Assembly (NCBI GenBank): GCA_020796225.1
Contig: CM036756.1
Span: forward strand, 41,659,398-41,723,397
DNA: 64,000 nt
Source of the DNA: Arion vulgaris
Taxonomy: Eukaryota; Mollusca; Gastropoda; Stylommatophora; Arionidae
Reading direction: 5' to 3'
The position numbers were made by a program, and so were the translations under genes. Under the pieces are notes generated by a model. It did no database searches and was not told the origin of the DNA. It saw nothing but the letters and a program-made list of their open reading frames with translations. The first letter of the stretch is position 1. Each line of letters opens with the position of its first letter. This document shows, one piece after another, positions 12,001 to 27,000 of the stretch.

Positions 12001-15000
12001 GAATTCGGACGTATTCAGGGTACCTGGTACTGGCGCTTGTGACTAATTTTTAATGAAGGCCTGCTTTCCTTATTATCAGTGTCCCCCGTCATACAGGCGT
12101 GCCTTCTCTGGCTTCAGAGGTAGTGTAATATGATGTCTCTAAATATATGTATTCATGTGTAGGAAATAACCCTTCACTTACACTAAACATAGCTTATCCT
12201 AAAGTAATATCTGAGTGAGTAAATACTTCAGCATTAAACAGATGAAAAATCAAGCAGGGAACACCTTCCAAGACAGCTGAGGGTTACACACTGGTCATTC
12301 GATGCACATCCTATAGCCACTCATTACTGATGACGGCTACTACTATGCTTAATTTATATCCACAGCCAGCTCACAGCTTGCAGTAGTGGCACTAGTAAAT
12401 GTGGTCACTGGTGAAGAGTCCTTTATCATAGTCAACAAATTTCTTCTTACCATTATTTCTCAAGATTTGACATGTAAGTCTTTATTTATTTGTAAACAGA
12501 AATATTAGACGTCTACTTTATGAGGTATTTCATTAATCATTCTTCATCCACCATCAGTTTCTCTTGTTCAGAAGTTCTAACGGAGATAAGCTGCCTCCAT
12601 GAATACAGCCCTCCTCCACGAAGAATATCTGAGTATAGTCATTAACTGCATGATTGTACGTTTCCATTGCTGGGTATCCTTGCCTGTTAAGGGCTTACGG
12701 TTTTGTCTTCAGTGCAGAGTCAATATTCTTGGATGTCTTAACAATGCCATGAAGACATCGGAAGTTTGAAGAGTTGCCTTCACTCTGATTTTTTTGAGTT
12801 GGTGTGTGCTCGCTAGAAAAGTCTTGACAAGGTTCAATCTTTGTCTTGTACCAATAGAGACACCGTCTATTAGAGAGCTCTACCAGAAGGTTTTGTGAGA
12901 TTAACCTTTGTACTAAAGTTTACCAAGTACTAGAGCCAAGAGAAGACCAAGAAAAAGATGGATAGACAATTTCAAGACCACACTAAATAAACAGATATAA
13001 CACAACAAAGGTGACTCATCTGGCACTGGAAATAAATTAAAGCTTCGACCTGCGCTTAACGGTAAGAGTGGACGTCCAATTCCATCATCCATTTGGGGAA
13101 AGACAATAAACTAAAGTTTAATCCCATTAGACTTCTGTGGTCTGGTTTTTATTTGCTGTCAGCTGCTTGTAAATTGCCAGAACTGTTTCAGTAGAAATAG
13201 AGAGCTGATCCAATAACTGAACCACTTGAGAAGGTATAATTGACTTGGTTACAGACATTTTTCATTATTTAGTTGAGGCATATAGTAACTCTTGCTTCCA
13301 TCATTAATCATTCAAGTTATCTTATCTATACCATTGTCAAGACACAATTCTTAGTTTGTTACTTTTTATGGGCCATTGTGCATTAGATTTACAGCTTCAT
13401 TGTACATTATGTTTACTTTACTGCTCAGTGGCTTGAAGATGCATGTCTAAAAATATTAAATTTGAACTGCAGACTTTCACCAACAGAATGTCAAAATTAA
13501 TAACAGCACTTTTTCTTCTTTGCGTTCGTTCTTTACGACCAATTTTAATCCCTCTTTGTGATATGTTTGATCTTTGCCAAGAACATGTATACGTTGCACA
13601 TTGTTTTGGTAGGTCCCTAAACGCATAAACTTCTACACGCTTAGGACATGTGCATCTGATTTCAGCCAAACCTCCTTAGTCGCCTCTTACGACATGCATG
13701 GCATGTAACAGTGGTTCTATTCTTTACACCCCAAATTTGGGCCCGTAACCACTCAGGCGATAACAGCACTGATTTGTGGTATAAGACTAGAACCAATACA
13801 ACGGAGATCAAAATACAGAGGTGACTATGAATTATCTAACGTCAGGAAACAACATAACACTGGTTATTGGTTACTAAACTAACATCATTGCACTTCGGGT
13901 AGACCCATAGGCGCTCATTCTCCCCCAACAGATATCGAAGAGTATGCACACTAATAGTTCCCATTGCTCGCTGAATAAACACACTCCTCACTCTGCCCCT
14001 CAGGCATCAAGTTCTACTTGTACAACGGGTTACTCCAAACTGCTTAAATCGCTGGATCTATTCAACATCAATTTTAGTGCCTTCATCCAACAGGCAGTCA
14101 CAAAGAGACTGAAGAACACCCCCCTTATCCATCCTCAACTCCCTAACAATCGCTGCTGTTGATGCAAGCCTGTCCGCTCTCTACTGCACTGGATTAAAAC
14201 CTACAGAAGAGCAGAGGGACTGAAGAACACCTGATGAAAAACATTAGAAGGGGAATTCAGTTTTGCAGTATTGGCAAAGTTTGATTGTAGAGAGTGATAG
14301 TTGCAGTCCTATGTTTCACCACAAACAAGATGGTGGAACACAATTTTTAACCATCTTCTAAATTACATCGAGGACCCTCGCCGTTGCTACGGAGCTCACT
14401 GAGATCTTCATGGCACTGAGATCTTCCTGTATAAGAAAGAGATTGGAGCACACATGGTTACTTACTGAAGTGCTTCTTCTTCCTCGAATGCTCCATGTCA
14501 ACCACTCTATGTGATTTGTATGTGATCTGAGCCTAAGAGCGATTGTACATGGTGCCAGTTATGCGATAGATCAGGACATTAGGCCAGTTAGGCCAGCACA
14601 TCCAATTTCTGCGCTGCTTTTTATTTACTAGGGTAGCATCCTAGGGCCTACATCAGTTGCCTCTTACGACATGCATTGTAGGTCGCAGTGGTACTATTCT
14701 TTGCTTCGCTTACAGGCCCCAGCACCACATGGGCGAGTACTGAAGTGCAATGATGATGGTCCAATCATTCGATGATGATGGTCAAATCAACAAAAAAGAT
14801 GGACTAAGTGAGAAATCAAATAATAATAACATACTTTACTAAATCTTCTTGTTCACATGGGAGCAAAGGGCTGCAACTGTCGCTCTCCATGGAACCCTGT
14901 TTTTCGGTCATCTTCTTCAGTTGAGTCTCATTTGTAAGAATTATTCCAGTTTCGAACCAGTTGTGAGTCATGTAGTTTCTGTAACAATAAATTTTTTATA

Positions 15001-18000
15001 GCTTTGGGTTTGTTAGTCTTAATCCAACTGCTTAAAGTGTCTAAAGCTGAAGGATTGACTTCATTACTCCAGGGCTTATCCCATATGACTCAGTCCCTCT
15101 CTGCTGAAATGGCACACCATCTGCCAAAAGTATTACACAAAGCACAAACTATGTAGCTCCTGCAACAATCCTAGGCTCTCTGGAAAAAATACACTCAGGA
15201 ACAGAACGGCACATCTGGATTCAAACCCATGACCTTTGGAACGCAAGCAAGGACTTAGCCGTAGAGACTCTAACTGACTACACATGGGGAATGGTATGCT
15301 CACTTTGTCTGACCTTTCACTTCCCAACCTGATTGCCGTGGTTCGACCACGACCCATAAGTACCTGGTTCAAACTCCGATACGGGCAGTTCAAAAACTAA
15401 TTATTCGCAGTTAATTTTTGCGAACAGTAACAATAGACTGCACCGTTCAGAAATCAGTGGCAAACTATTGAACATATAAGTGGTGCCTAGAAAATCGGCG
15501 ACTCGTTTACTGTGGTTGATGGCGGTGTCCTGTAAAGAAAAGGCCACGATTTTCATTTCAACATAACATTGGCCTGAATTTTTCCTACTAGATTGGTTAC
15601 TTATTTATATTTATATACATTCAATATTTATCTTATTGCAGTTGACAGTGTGACACATGTTATCAACTGCGTTCATGCCCTATCAGAACTGTTGACCCTC
15701 TTAGCTGCTGACAAATCTTGCATGAGCCTTGTGGTAAATGAGACCGCCTTACCTCTTCTGAGAATTGCTGTTTCTGTGACATTACACTGGACAGAGGATA
15801 CCAGGGACCAGTGTGCAGCATTCATGTCTTGTTTTCGAGATATATTTAAAGTAATTGGCTGCTCTTTGGAACAAAGGTGAGTTAGTGTTTAATTGGCTCT
15901 ATTTATTTCTGCAGTTTGAGTAGCTAGTAGGGGTAGCAAACCTTCGCTTCTGACTGCTCAATTTAGACTTTATTCAAACCTCTTTTCAAGTAAATAAATA
16001 TCATACCTGTTGGTCTTCTTTCTGCTTCTCTTAACTCCACTTGAAGCATAAAGCATCAATAAATTTTTTTCAAACCAGATCTGTCTCGAGTAAGCCAGTT
16101 TAGTTCTTCTTCGCGTTCGTTCTTACGACCAATTTTAATCACTCTTTGTGATATGTTTGATCTTTGCCAAGAACATGTATACGTTGCACATTGGTTTGGT
16201 AGGCCCCTAAACGCATAGATTTCTACAAGTTTAGGACACATGCATCCGATTTCAACCAAACCTCCTTAGTCACCTCTTACGACATGTGTGGCAGGTAACA
16301 GTGGTTCTATTCTTTACACCCCAACTTTGGGCCCCGGTAACCACTCGGGTAAGCCAGTTTAGTTCATTCCTGCCTCTTAGCTTTCTACTGTTCATCTCCA
16401 TATTTCTCTAAGTATTTCCCAGCCCCTCTTTCCGCCCACATTCCATTTCAGAGCTACATGTGGGTGTCTGGTCTACTGCATTCTTAATGTGTGTCCCAAC
16501 AACTTCCATCTTTTTATTTCTTCATTGATATAGCTGATGCCTGTGCTTCGGATGATCTCAGTATTAGGCATATTCTGATTCAAAGAATTCTGAGAATTCT
16601 TCTGAGACATCTCTCAAAGTCTCAGCCTGTCTTTGTACTTAATAATCATGTCTCTGAGACACCTGTATGTATGACCACAGAACTCTTAGTAGACCAGGGC
16701 AAAAGTCATGCTTTTACAAACCATTTGTTTTTAGAATAAAAAATCACCCTGTAGTGTGGTTCTTTGTAAAAAGGCGTCCAACCCAATGCCGTATAATGTG
16801 GCATGTGGTCCACAAGGAGTTAAAGAATAAGTTTTCTGTTGTGTTTACACCACCATCATTCATTTCCTGATGTAACTCTACACCAGTATTTCAGACAATA
16901 TTCACATATATTAGAAAGTGACCCAGAAATGTGGAAAGTCAAAACACCAGAGCCATAGACCCATGCGAAAACTATACCAAAATACTCTTAAAAGTCTCAG
17001 GAATAACCTTAAAAATATAAATGTAGACAGGGCAAAGAGTCTTGTCACTTCTAATGCTGCAAGAGCAATATCCCAGCAGCATGTGGGCACACATTTTCAC
17101 AGATGTTCAGCTACAAATGCTATCACAAAGGAAGGCAGCAGAATCTACATTATACACCCCCATTCCCCAAAGGAAATACAGAAACACACTCTCTGGCAGC
17201 AGGAGAAACATACACCATCTTTAGAGCAGAGGCAACAACCCTCCTTGTAGCCGTACATATTCTCAATAATCAAAAGGTGTCATCAAGAAATATTGCAGTC
17301 TTCAGTGACTCAAGATCCATTCTTTAGGCCATCTCATGACCATAAAAAGACTAATCTCATCCAGGATATAAAAGCTCATCCAGGATATAAGACATAAAAC
17401 CAGCTTGCTGTCCAAAAAATTATATTTTGTTCAGTGCCGGGCTCTCAAGGGAGCAAAAATAGTAACACTACGACCTACAAGGCATGTTGTAAGAGACAAC
17501 TGAGGTAGGGCCTAGGGAAGCTACCCTAGTAAATAAAAAGTGTCACACTTGCTGGCCTACTTGTAGGAGCATAACTGGCACAGCGTACAATTGCTCTTTA
17601 GCTCAGATCACATACAAATCACAAAGAGTAGTTAACAGTTGGTCGATATGGAGCGGTCAAAGAAGATTTTGTTCTACAGTGGGTACCAGCACACTTTTAC
17701 ATCTCATTAAATGAAAAGGCTGACAAACTTGCAAGGGCTAAAGGGAGAAGCAAAGACTCTTCTGAAGCTGTTCAGAAAAATGATGTGGAGAAAAATGAAC
17801 GGAGGATACAACCTAGAGCACTACAACATAAATTAAATAGAAAAGTGCAAACCACAGTCTTCAGACGTAAAATGGGATGCTGCAGTCTCAGAGCACACTT
17901 CCATAGAATGGGCCTCAGAAACTCTGCTGCCTGCACCTGTGGATCACCAAAGTATTCCCCTGAGCGGCATGAGAGTGGAAATCTGGCCAATAGGAACGCT

Positions 18001-21000
18001 TCAGAACAAATTATGGGGGAACCTATGAAGACCACAAGTACACCACCCTGTTTAGGACACATACTGGAGTAGTAGCATAGCAGAAGTTGATCGCAGAGAG
18101 CTGTCCTCTCCTAGTAAACTCCATAGTAAATTAAGCGCATGACTTGAGATTGTCGAAGAAGAAGAAGAGGATTATGATGGGTTTTTTAAATAGTTATTTT
18201 AACTGAAATGAACATTCTGATGTCTTGTTTATTTTTTATTATAAAGTGGAGTGACAACCCTGTGGAACAAATTACAGAAGCTGTTCCTTGAGGCTGATAT
18301 CCATAGCATAGGATTGCCTGGAGATTTTAAAACAATGGAACCTTTCAAGGTATTCCTGAGACCTAAACACACTGGTTTTTTTCACTATCTACCTTTTGCC
18401 CATTGGGAGTAAACCATGCTAATTTGATGCAAAGTTTACTGTTTTTGTCTGTTCCCTCCTCAATAGTTCTACATCTATCTTGATTCTATAGACCGTCCAT
18501 TTAAACTTTTATCAGGTTCTGTCTCAGAACTATATGTCTGTTTTATGCAATCTACCTACAACTTTTAACTTTTTGTCATGACTATGTTAATGATATTGTT
18601 ATTATTTCTGTATGCTATAATTGTTGCTCACATGACTAATTCAATAGAATTCACTGATTTCTTTACTATAAAGAAGTTCTGAAATTAGTTATCCCAATTG
18701 GTTTGAAAACACCCCACCTTCCACTAGAAAAGGGACTGTAATTTTGAATATAATATACCCCATGCACAGAATAAAGCCTGCACAGTGTGCATGTCAGACC
18801 GAAACACAGAGAATCCAGAGCACCTCCTACAGTCCTGGACATCATACCTACGTTAACAAAACAAAACATGGCTCCATGAATGAAGCTTAGAGAGCAAGCT
18901 ATGGGAAACCCACAAGGGACTCCAAATGATGTGCAGTTTCATAGAGACAACCCATTTCATAGTGTAGACTCCCTCTCTTTCTAGCCTGTGATGCACCTGG
19001 CGCTTAGGATAGCAACAAATGTACACAATTCTTCTTTATTCCTGGCCACCCTCTGTATTGTATTGGGTTCCAGCTGTGATTCATTTCTTTCAAGTTTTTT
19101 TGTGTTCTACTGTTGAGGATCGCCTGGCCAAATGGATTAGAGTGTGGCTTCCATGCGGGAGACCCGTGTACAATTCACAGTAAGACCAAGGATTTTTGTC
19201 TTTAGTGGGCATAAATTTAAAATCCTAACCAGAACAGCTTCACAGCGACTGCACTAGCCATGTGGCCATTAAATTCCTCAGGCTGTCGTCCCACCTGTCC
19301 TAGAACCGCCCTAAAAAGCGGTACTACAGACAGTACTGACAGTTCTACTGTTCTCGTAGTGTTGACTGAACATATAAAACTGATCGCAAAGAGGAAGAAT
19401 ATAATATATCAAAATTAATAAAGAGAAACACTTTTTCCACTATAACTCGGTGGCGTTGAGATATGAAGCTTGTCTCTCGCTCAAAAAGTACTATATAATT
19501 TGATTAATTTTGCTGACAATTATATAGTTTTGTGTGTAAATTTGCAGCCTGGCTCACCTTGGCAACAAACACGCTTGACAGCTGTACTGGAAGGTCTTCT
19601 TGTCGCAGGCGATATTCAAGTATGTTGTTAGTATATTATCATATTTTATTCTTTATGAACACTTTTAATGGGTTGTTGCATATTGTTTGAATACTATACT
19701 TTATATATTAATACTAGTAAACAAATGCCAAACCTGGACGCTGACATCAAACAATAGAAGAAAACTGGTCATGGCAGAGATGAAGGGCCTACACAGATGT
19801 TGGGAGTATCAAGAAGAGATTAGTTAAGAAATGAAGACATCAGGAAAAGTATGGGTACAGCTTCAGTACTGAACTTCAAGAAACAACAAATTAAATGGTT
19901 TGGCCATATTAGCAGATTACCAACAGGTAGTACGCCTCAAAGAGCAATGTTACTCCGATACAGTGGGTACAAAGCAAAAGGTGTCCACGCAAAAGGTAGG
20001 CCTCAGAGATAAAAGAGGTGGTGAAAAACACTATGTAGCACAAAACAAAAACCAGTTCTAGAAATCTTTTCTTATCACGACACTGTGAGGTGAAACAGAA
20101 TTAGAGAACAGATAGAAGTAAACAAAAAAATGTTGTTGAAATTTGATGAAAGCAGCTACTGTCAATCTCTCTCTCTCTCTCTTTGCCTTTTTAACCAGCA
20201 TTGGGGCATAGGCCCTCAACCAATTCATGCCAAGTCTTCCTATCTCTAGCTATCTCCTGCAGCTCCTCCAGCTCTTCTTTATATTCTTGATCTCTGCCTC
20301 CAAATCTCGTCTCCATGTATTTCTCGGCCTCCTTTTCTTTCGCTGTCCCTGCGGGTTCCAGGCAAGGACCCTCTTGTTATATTCCCCTCAGGTTTTTGCA
20401 AAGTGCTACTCTCAGTACATTGACATAAAAAGAGGAGTGAAGCAGGGATATATTATGCCATTTAGTCTATGTAACATTTACAGAGAGAAAATCTTCAAAC
20501 GGCTCAGAAGGACTACCTGCGCTCAAGATCAGTGGAAAACTTATAAGCAACTCAAAATATGCAGATGACACAATTTTGGTAGCCGAGAATGAGCAAGAAC
20601 TATTAAACCAACAAGACAAAACTATAGTGCGTTTCAAATTGATTTTCCGTGGGGAAAATTTAATATCTCTGCAACCACTTGACTGTAATTGATGTAACTT
20701 TGCATATGATCTAATGATCGTAATGTCCTGAGGTTTATATTTTTTTACTCAATAACAAACGTATGGTTTAAAATTTTCTTTATGTAAAGTATATAAAAGT
20801 GACCATCTCCTTGGTCAACCTTATAATGAGAAGTATTACCCCTTCATATTTGTGAGATGTTGCAAGTTCCACTTGCACGTTTTTCACGTAGTTTTCCCGA
20901 TTTTAATCGCTTTATCGCACTTTAAAAAATGTATAATGATCCTTCCGGTGTGTTCAGTTACAATTTACCGTTTGTGTTTTCAGAGCATAGGTAGGTGTAT

Positions 21001-24000
21001 TACAAAATGTTAGGCTCATCAAAGTGAGTAAACACTTTATATGATACATATAATATGAGTTATCTTACCCTCCAAAATTCGAATTGTACATACGCCTATG
21101 CCGAAAATATGTGATGTTTTTAAATTTACGGTAAATTATTTTCTTCCAGCACCAGATAATTACTAGGTTTGAAAAGATCAAAGGAATTCGCCGTTGCAAG
21201 AAAAGTACACTACCTGCAACATTGAATTTTAGACAATCGTTGGGACATCGGAAATACAACACCACATGCAAAAATCACGTTCATCCATGCAATGAATATG
21301 GAGATATTTGAGGTCAATCGTTGACCGAACGTTTTGAAACGCACTATAGTAAAGAATATGAATTGGACATTAATAATTTAAAAAAAATACCATTGTTATC
21401 AACAAGGGAGAGAATAACCAAAAATAAAAATACACCAAAAAACTACTGCATTCCAAAGATTGTGGGGAAAACTTCGCCATTCTGCTCATGGGTATATTTT
21501 GTGTGGTTATCATTAGAATTCTTTGGTAGAGCTACAGAGTTTGTGCTCTGTGCAATACTCTTGACAGGGACCATGTTATTTTTGCGTAAAGAAACTGAGC
21601 CAAATGGGGGAAACCTGATTCAGTAAAATGAATTCTTTTGACTTTATACTTTTCATTTCTAATAACGCACACATTTATCACATCATATTATGTTGCAGGC
21701 CATGAGAGAAAAACATGAAGCTGTGTTTGAAGCTGTCTTCTTGTTAGCAGTGGAATGTGAAGATGAGTACAGCCATCTCTCTGCTTGTAGATGTCTAGCT
21801 GCCATGTTAAACAAAGCACCCATAGGTAAAGTGTTATAAAGCAAAGTATTGGGGGAAGGATTGCGAAGTTGATAACATGCTTTGCTAGTAACTACATGTC
21901 ATGCTAACTACGGGTTTCGAGGCCAACTTGGACCCACAAAATCTATGGTGTCCGTGCCGTCTTCAATTGGACTTGAGGTTACCAGATCCTTTACTTGGGG
22001 GATCTAAATTACAAGCACTTCAGAAGTCAGAGTAATACTCACCTGAATAGCGTGGGAGACTAATGATGAGGAAAGCAACCCTTCATTCAAAAATCAGTCA
22101 GAGTTGTCATATTAGGTGCCCTTACTACTCCTGAATTCATAACAGTCGATTAAAAAAAGAAAGTTCATCAAGTAGAATTTAAAAAAGTATGCTATAACAT
22201 GAGAGCAGCGATACTGTAGGAGTTAGTGCATTGCTGATATGCATGCGGTTGTAATATCAGATCTTGCCATAACTTATATCAGGTCGGCCATACCTAACAC
22301 AGTGTTCCTCAGTATACTACAAGGTACTTTCATGTATGCCCTACCTGTGGTAGGGGATTGTGTCCTAGGATTGGACTCTACAATCACCTCCTCACACAAC
22401 AGAGAGATGCAGCAGTCTGAGACTTATGTCATTATCGCTTGCGATGGACATCTATTATACTACAAGGTATTCTTCTACTGCGTTCGTCCACTATGAATTC
22501 AGGGTTAATCAGGATTTTTGCGTGAAGGCCTGCTTACCTTGTTATCATCATCATTCCCCTCCCCACTCCCCACCATACAGGCATGCTTTCTCCAATTTCA
22601 TAGGTAACCACAAGGTATAAAAACAGGTTCTTGGTTTTAAAAAAATTCTTAATGAACAAAACATGTGTGCCGTGAAAAAATATTGGTGGGGGCTGGACTG
22701 TGTAGATTTAACAGTTCGTTTTATCTTCTTCAAAGTAGTGCACTTGTGATTGTATACACAATTTCAAAATTATTGCTAGTGACGACAGTGCCCCTGCTAG
22801 GAAATTTCTGTTACATCCCTTAGTTATCTTGTTGCATTGGTTTGTCAGTGTCATCAAATCAACAGCCTGTTAGTGCTTTCTTAAGTTGTTGGAACAAGAA
22901 GAAGTCATACAGAAGATTAGCAGAGTATGGAGGGTGTGGGCGCAATGGAATGTTGTGTTTTGCCCAAAAAATCATTTATGATGAAAAATGGGGAAGTTGG
23001 GAGCATTGTCCTGATGCACAATTTCCGATTAGTGTTAGAAGTGGATGGTCGGTCTTGACAAGGGGCATCTTCAAATGATTTTTGCCGTCACTTTTCAAAT
23101 ATGATTACCACTTATATGTCTGTGATAGACTTAGGCAGAATGAAAGCAGAAATTGATGCATAGACGTTGTTGAATATTCATGTCCATTTTTAAAATGTGG
23201 TGAACTCTGATAGGTCACAACCAATTACTGGCTTCAAATATGAACACGGATAACTGTTTCCGGTTTTCTTCTTCTTCTGCGATCAACTTTTGCTATGTGA
23301 CTACTACGGTATGTGTCATAAACAGGGCGGTGCGCTTGAGGTCTTCACCGGTTCCCCATAGTTTGTCTTGTAGTGTTGTTTCTGTTGGCCAGATCTCCAA
23401 TCTCTCACTACTCAGACTAGGGCAGTCTTGCAAGATGTGCTCTGGGGATTGCTTTGGTGCTCCACAGGTGCAGGCTGCCGAGTCCCTGAGACCCATTCTG
23501 TGGAGGTGTGCTCTGAGACTGCAGTGTCCGTTCTAAGTCTGAAGACTGGTCTGTGCTTTTCTGTTTAGTGTATTTATACTGTCATGCTCTGGGTTGGTTT
23601 CCGGTTTTAATGTGCTATGGGAAATAGTTGTTATATACACTGTGTGAATGTTATTTCTTCTCCTTCAAATGCTACATATTGACCACTTGTTAAACCACTC
23701 TTTATGATTTGTATGTGATCTGAGCCTAAGAGTGATTGTACATCGTGCCAGTTATGCACAATGACCTACAAGTAGGCCAGCACATCTGATTTCTGCAATG
23801 CTTTTTACTTATTCGGGTAGTTTCCCAGGCCCCTACATCAGTTGCCTCTTATGACATGCTTTGTAGGTTGCAGTGTTACTATTCTTTGCTCCCCTTGTGA
23901 GCCACAGCAACACACAGGAGAATGTTATTTCAATATATACTATAGTTTTCAAGAAACAAATTATTATTCCCGGAAATAAATGATCATCCCTTGTATAAGA

Positions 24001-27000
24001 TGCAGGTTCGTGTCTTAGTATGTATTCCTATAGGGATTATCTGTGATACAATCTGGGACAGTTTGATTACTCATTTGTCACAACAAATTCATATTTGCAG
24101 GTTCCAGTATTCATTGGTTGTTGGAGCCCATTGTTGAAAGACTGAGGTCTGTTATATCTAGTCAAGGATCACTAGATAAAAAAATACGGGCAGTTACTCT
24201 GTGGGTGTGGTTGACCAAAGCCTTGGAGTGTAGAGGTCATTCAACTACAGGCATTTTGTCCTCACATGTATGTATCCATTATATTTTTCTAATAGCAGTT
24301 TAGGATAATAACATTTTCATATTCTATTAGTGTACCTTGATGGCAAATGAAGAGATCTTGTTGTAGACAGATTCATATCAAAATCTAATCAATCGAATAA
24401 GAAGCAGACAATCAAGGCTTTTCTGACATATAATTAGAAGAGGCAGTTTATAACATTTGGTTGCAACAAGCACAACAATACTGGAGAAGAGAGATAGAGG
24501 GAGACAAAGGGAAAAAATTCCAGAAGGCTTAAAATCATGGTTCGGCAATGGTTTGGTGACGGAATTGATGGATTGTACTAGAGAGTGACATGATCGCCTA
24601 TGCCAACCGGCACACTTGATTGATTGATTGATAAGTGTACCTGGTTCAAACTCCACGACGGACAATTTGGAAGCACATTTGTTCCTGTGGTTAACCAATG
24701 GTTCCAGGAAAGGACTCTTATATTAAACACTATGACTAAATTCATAGCGAACGAACATAACAAAAAATGCTGTGTAATATGCATTGTTGGTGCTAACAAT
24801 CCAAATCAATGCATTGAAGAACTGATATAGTGTTTAGATTAATTTCTCTGCTACCTGCCATTAAGAACATTGAATTGAAAAACTATTACAAATGTTAGTA
24901 ATAAGTTGCAGCTCTCTGTGTGGTCCATTGAGTACAGAATAGAATAAGAGAGAGTAGTAGAAGATAATATGTATTGTGTCTGTAAGGTGTGTACTGGATG
25001 CGATGAGAAAATTGAAGTATTTAGAACATATAAAGAGACATGAAGGGCTGGAGAAGACCACCGTGAAAGAAGGCATCCCATCAAAGAGACGACGAAGTCA
25101 CGGAGAAGATCTATTTAGGATGTAACTGATAGTTTGAGCATGGCTGCTGCGGAGATGGGTCATCTGGCTTGTGAGAGAAATTTGGAAGGACTGTTAAGGT
25201 GGCAACATTCTGTTCAGTACAAGCTATTTGATGATGATGAATGTGTGTAACCTTATTAATAACATTTCAGAACTTTGTGGATATGTCTGTATTTTAATAT
25301 ACGATACAATTATGTCAGATCTGTTGTAGACTTGATGGACTTTAATATTTTTTTCAATATCATTGCTAGCTCATCAGTTTACTGGGTGAGCCAGAACTTG
25401 GTGCCATCGTTGCTCAAAGAGTGGGTCTAATTGTTGAAGAAGTTGATGACATATTCACAGCCAGACTGAAAGGCAACATTACCCCATTATACAAACAAAG
25501 ATTCTTCACTCTTAACTTGCTGTCTTTGTTAGATGGATATCACAAAGCCCAGTCAAAAGGTAATCTCTTATTTGATATATCTAGCAACGCATATTTATAC
25601 TGGAGATAATAGTATTACTCAAACATTAGACATTAAAAAATGTTCTTACAGCACTTTGTTCTCATTGCTGGGGGTTCTGCAGAGCATAGGAATTAAGTCC
25701 ACTGACACAAGGCTGTCACCACACAGGTGCAGGTCATTGGTTCTATTTTCTCTCCAATAGAATAAGCTTTTGATCTTGCCAATAGGTCGAACACAGGACC
25801 ATTTGACCACCCACTGATGAAGGGACCTGGATCAATAGCAACTTGAATGATAAGATATTTTCTGAACCTGTGTGTTTGCATTGACAAATCAGAACTATTG
25901 GTTTTTTTGTTTATGAGTTCTCAACTGTTTTAACTCACATGGAATTTTGGGATGTGCTCAAGCACTACCAGGGGATTTTTCCGTCAAAAAGTTTCAAAGC
26001 TCAGTGGTCTTGAAATAGTAAACTTGAAGCCCATAGCTTCAGTTTTATACGAGCTAAACTTATAATATTGATATCAAAAGATGCTGCACTAAAGGAGTAA
26101 CAGTATAACAATTGATATACATGCATGCAAAGGAGTTGTTGTTTCGTAAAATGCTTTTGTATTTGATGTTATTTTGTAAAAATAAATGAAAATGTGTGTC
26201 AAAGATTTACTTCTTCATCATCAGTCCTCGTCACATCCAAAGACACATGAAGCAGAGACAAGAAATGCGCACTCAATTCGATCATGTGTCTTTCTTTCCC
26301 CCTCAAACCTAGTCCTATGCATGTCTTTGAGCTCTGCCTCAAAAGTTCCTCTGTAGGTTTTCACCTTGTACTTTATAGACATTTGTTTCTTTCCGTATCA
26401 GTATAACATCCAGATCTTCATGAGCAAGTTAAGTTTTTCTGTGTCTGTTTCTATAGCTGTTTGCTTTTTTTAACAGTGTAGGATCACCAACCCCATGACC
26501 TGCCTCATTCGTCACCTTTTACTACATGCGTTGAGAGGAGACAGTGATTAGACAGTGATTCTGTTCTTTATTACCCCAGAAACTACACTGAATTAAATTT
26601 AGGTCCCATTTTCCCATTGCAGGTGTATGTACAAATTCAGCTGCAGTTTCTTAATTATTAACTGATTTTTATGAGTAATATACCATTTCGTAGGTAAATT
26701 AATTTTCTTTAAGATAGATCTAAAACAAATACACAGTGATGCTCCCAGCAGCTTATGGGAGCCAATCAGTTAAGGGGGTAGGTTGTGGGACATGCTGCTA
26801 CACACTCTAGAAAAAGCAAACAGCCATAGAAATAGAGACAGAAAAAAATATAAATTGCTCATGAAGATCCTGCCATAATGGTAGGATCAAAATGAGTGGA
26901 AATATTTTTGTCTCTGCCTTGGGAAAGACTAGTACTGATGATGATGAATATTTGTTCAGTCTTTCATATTAAGTGAACATATATCATTTATTTGTCTGCA

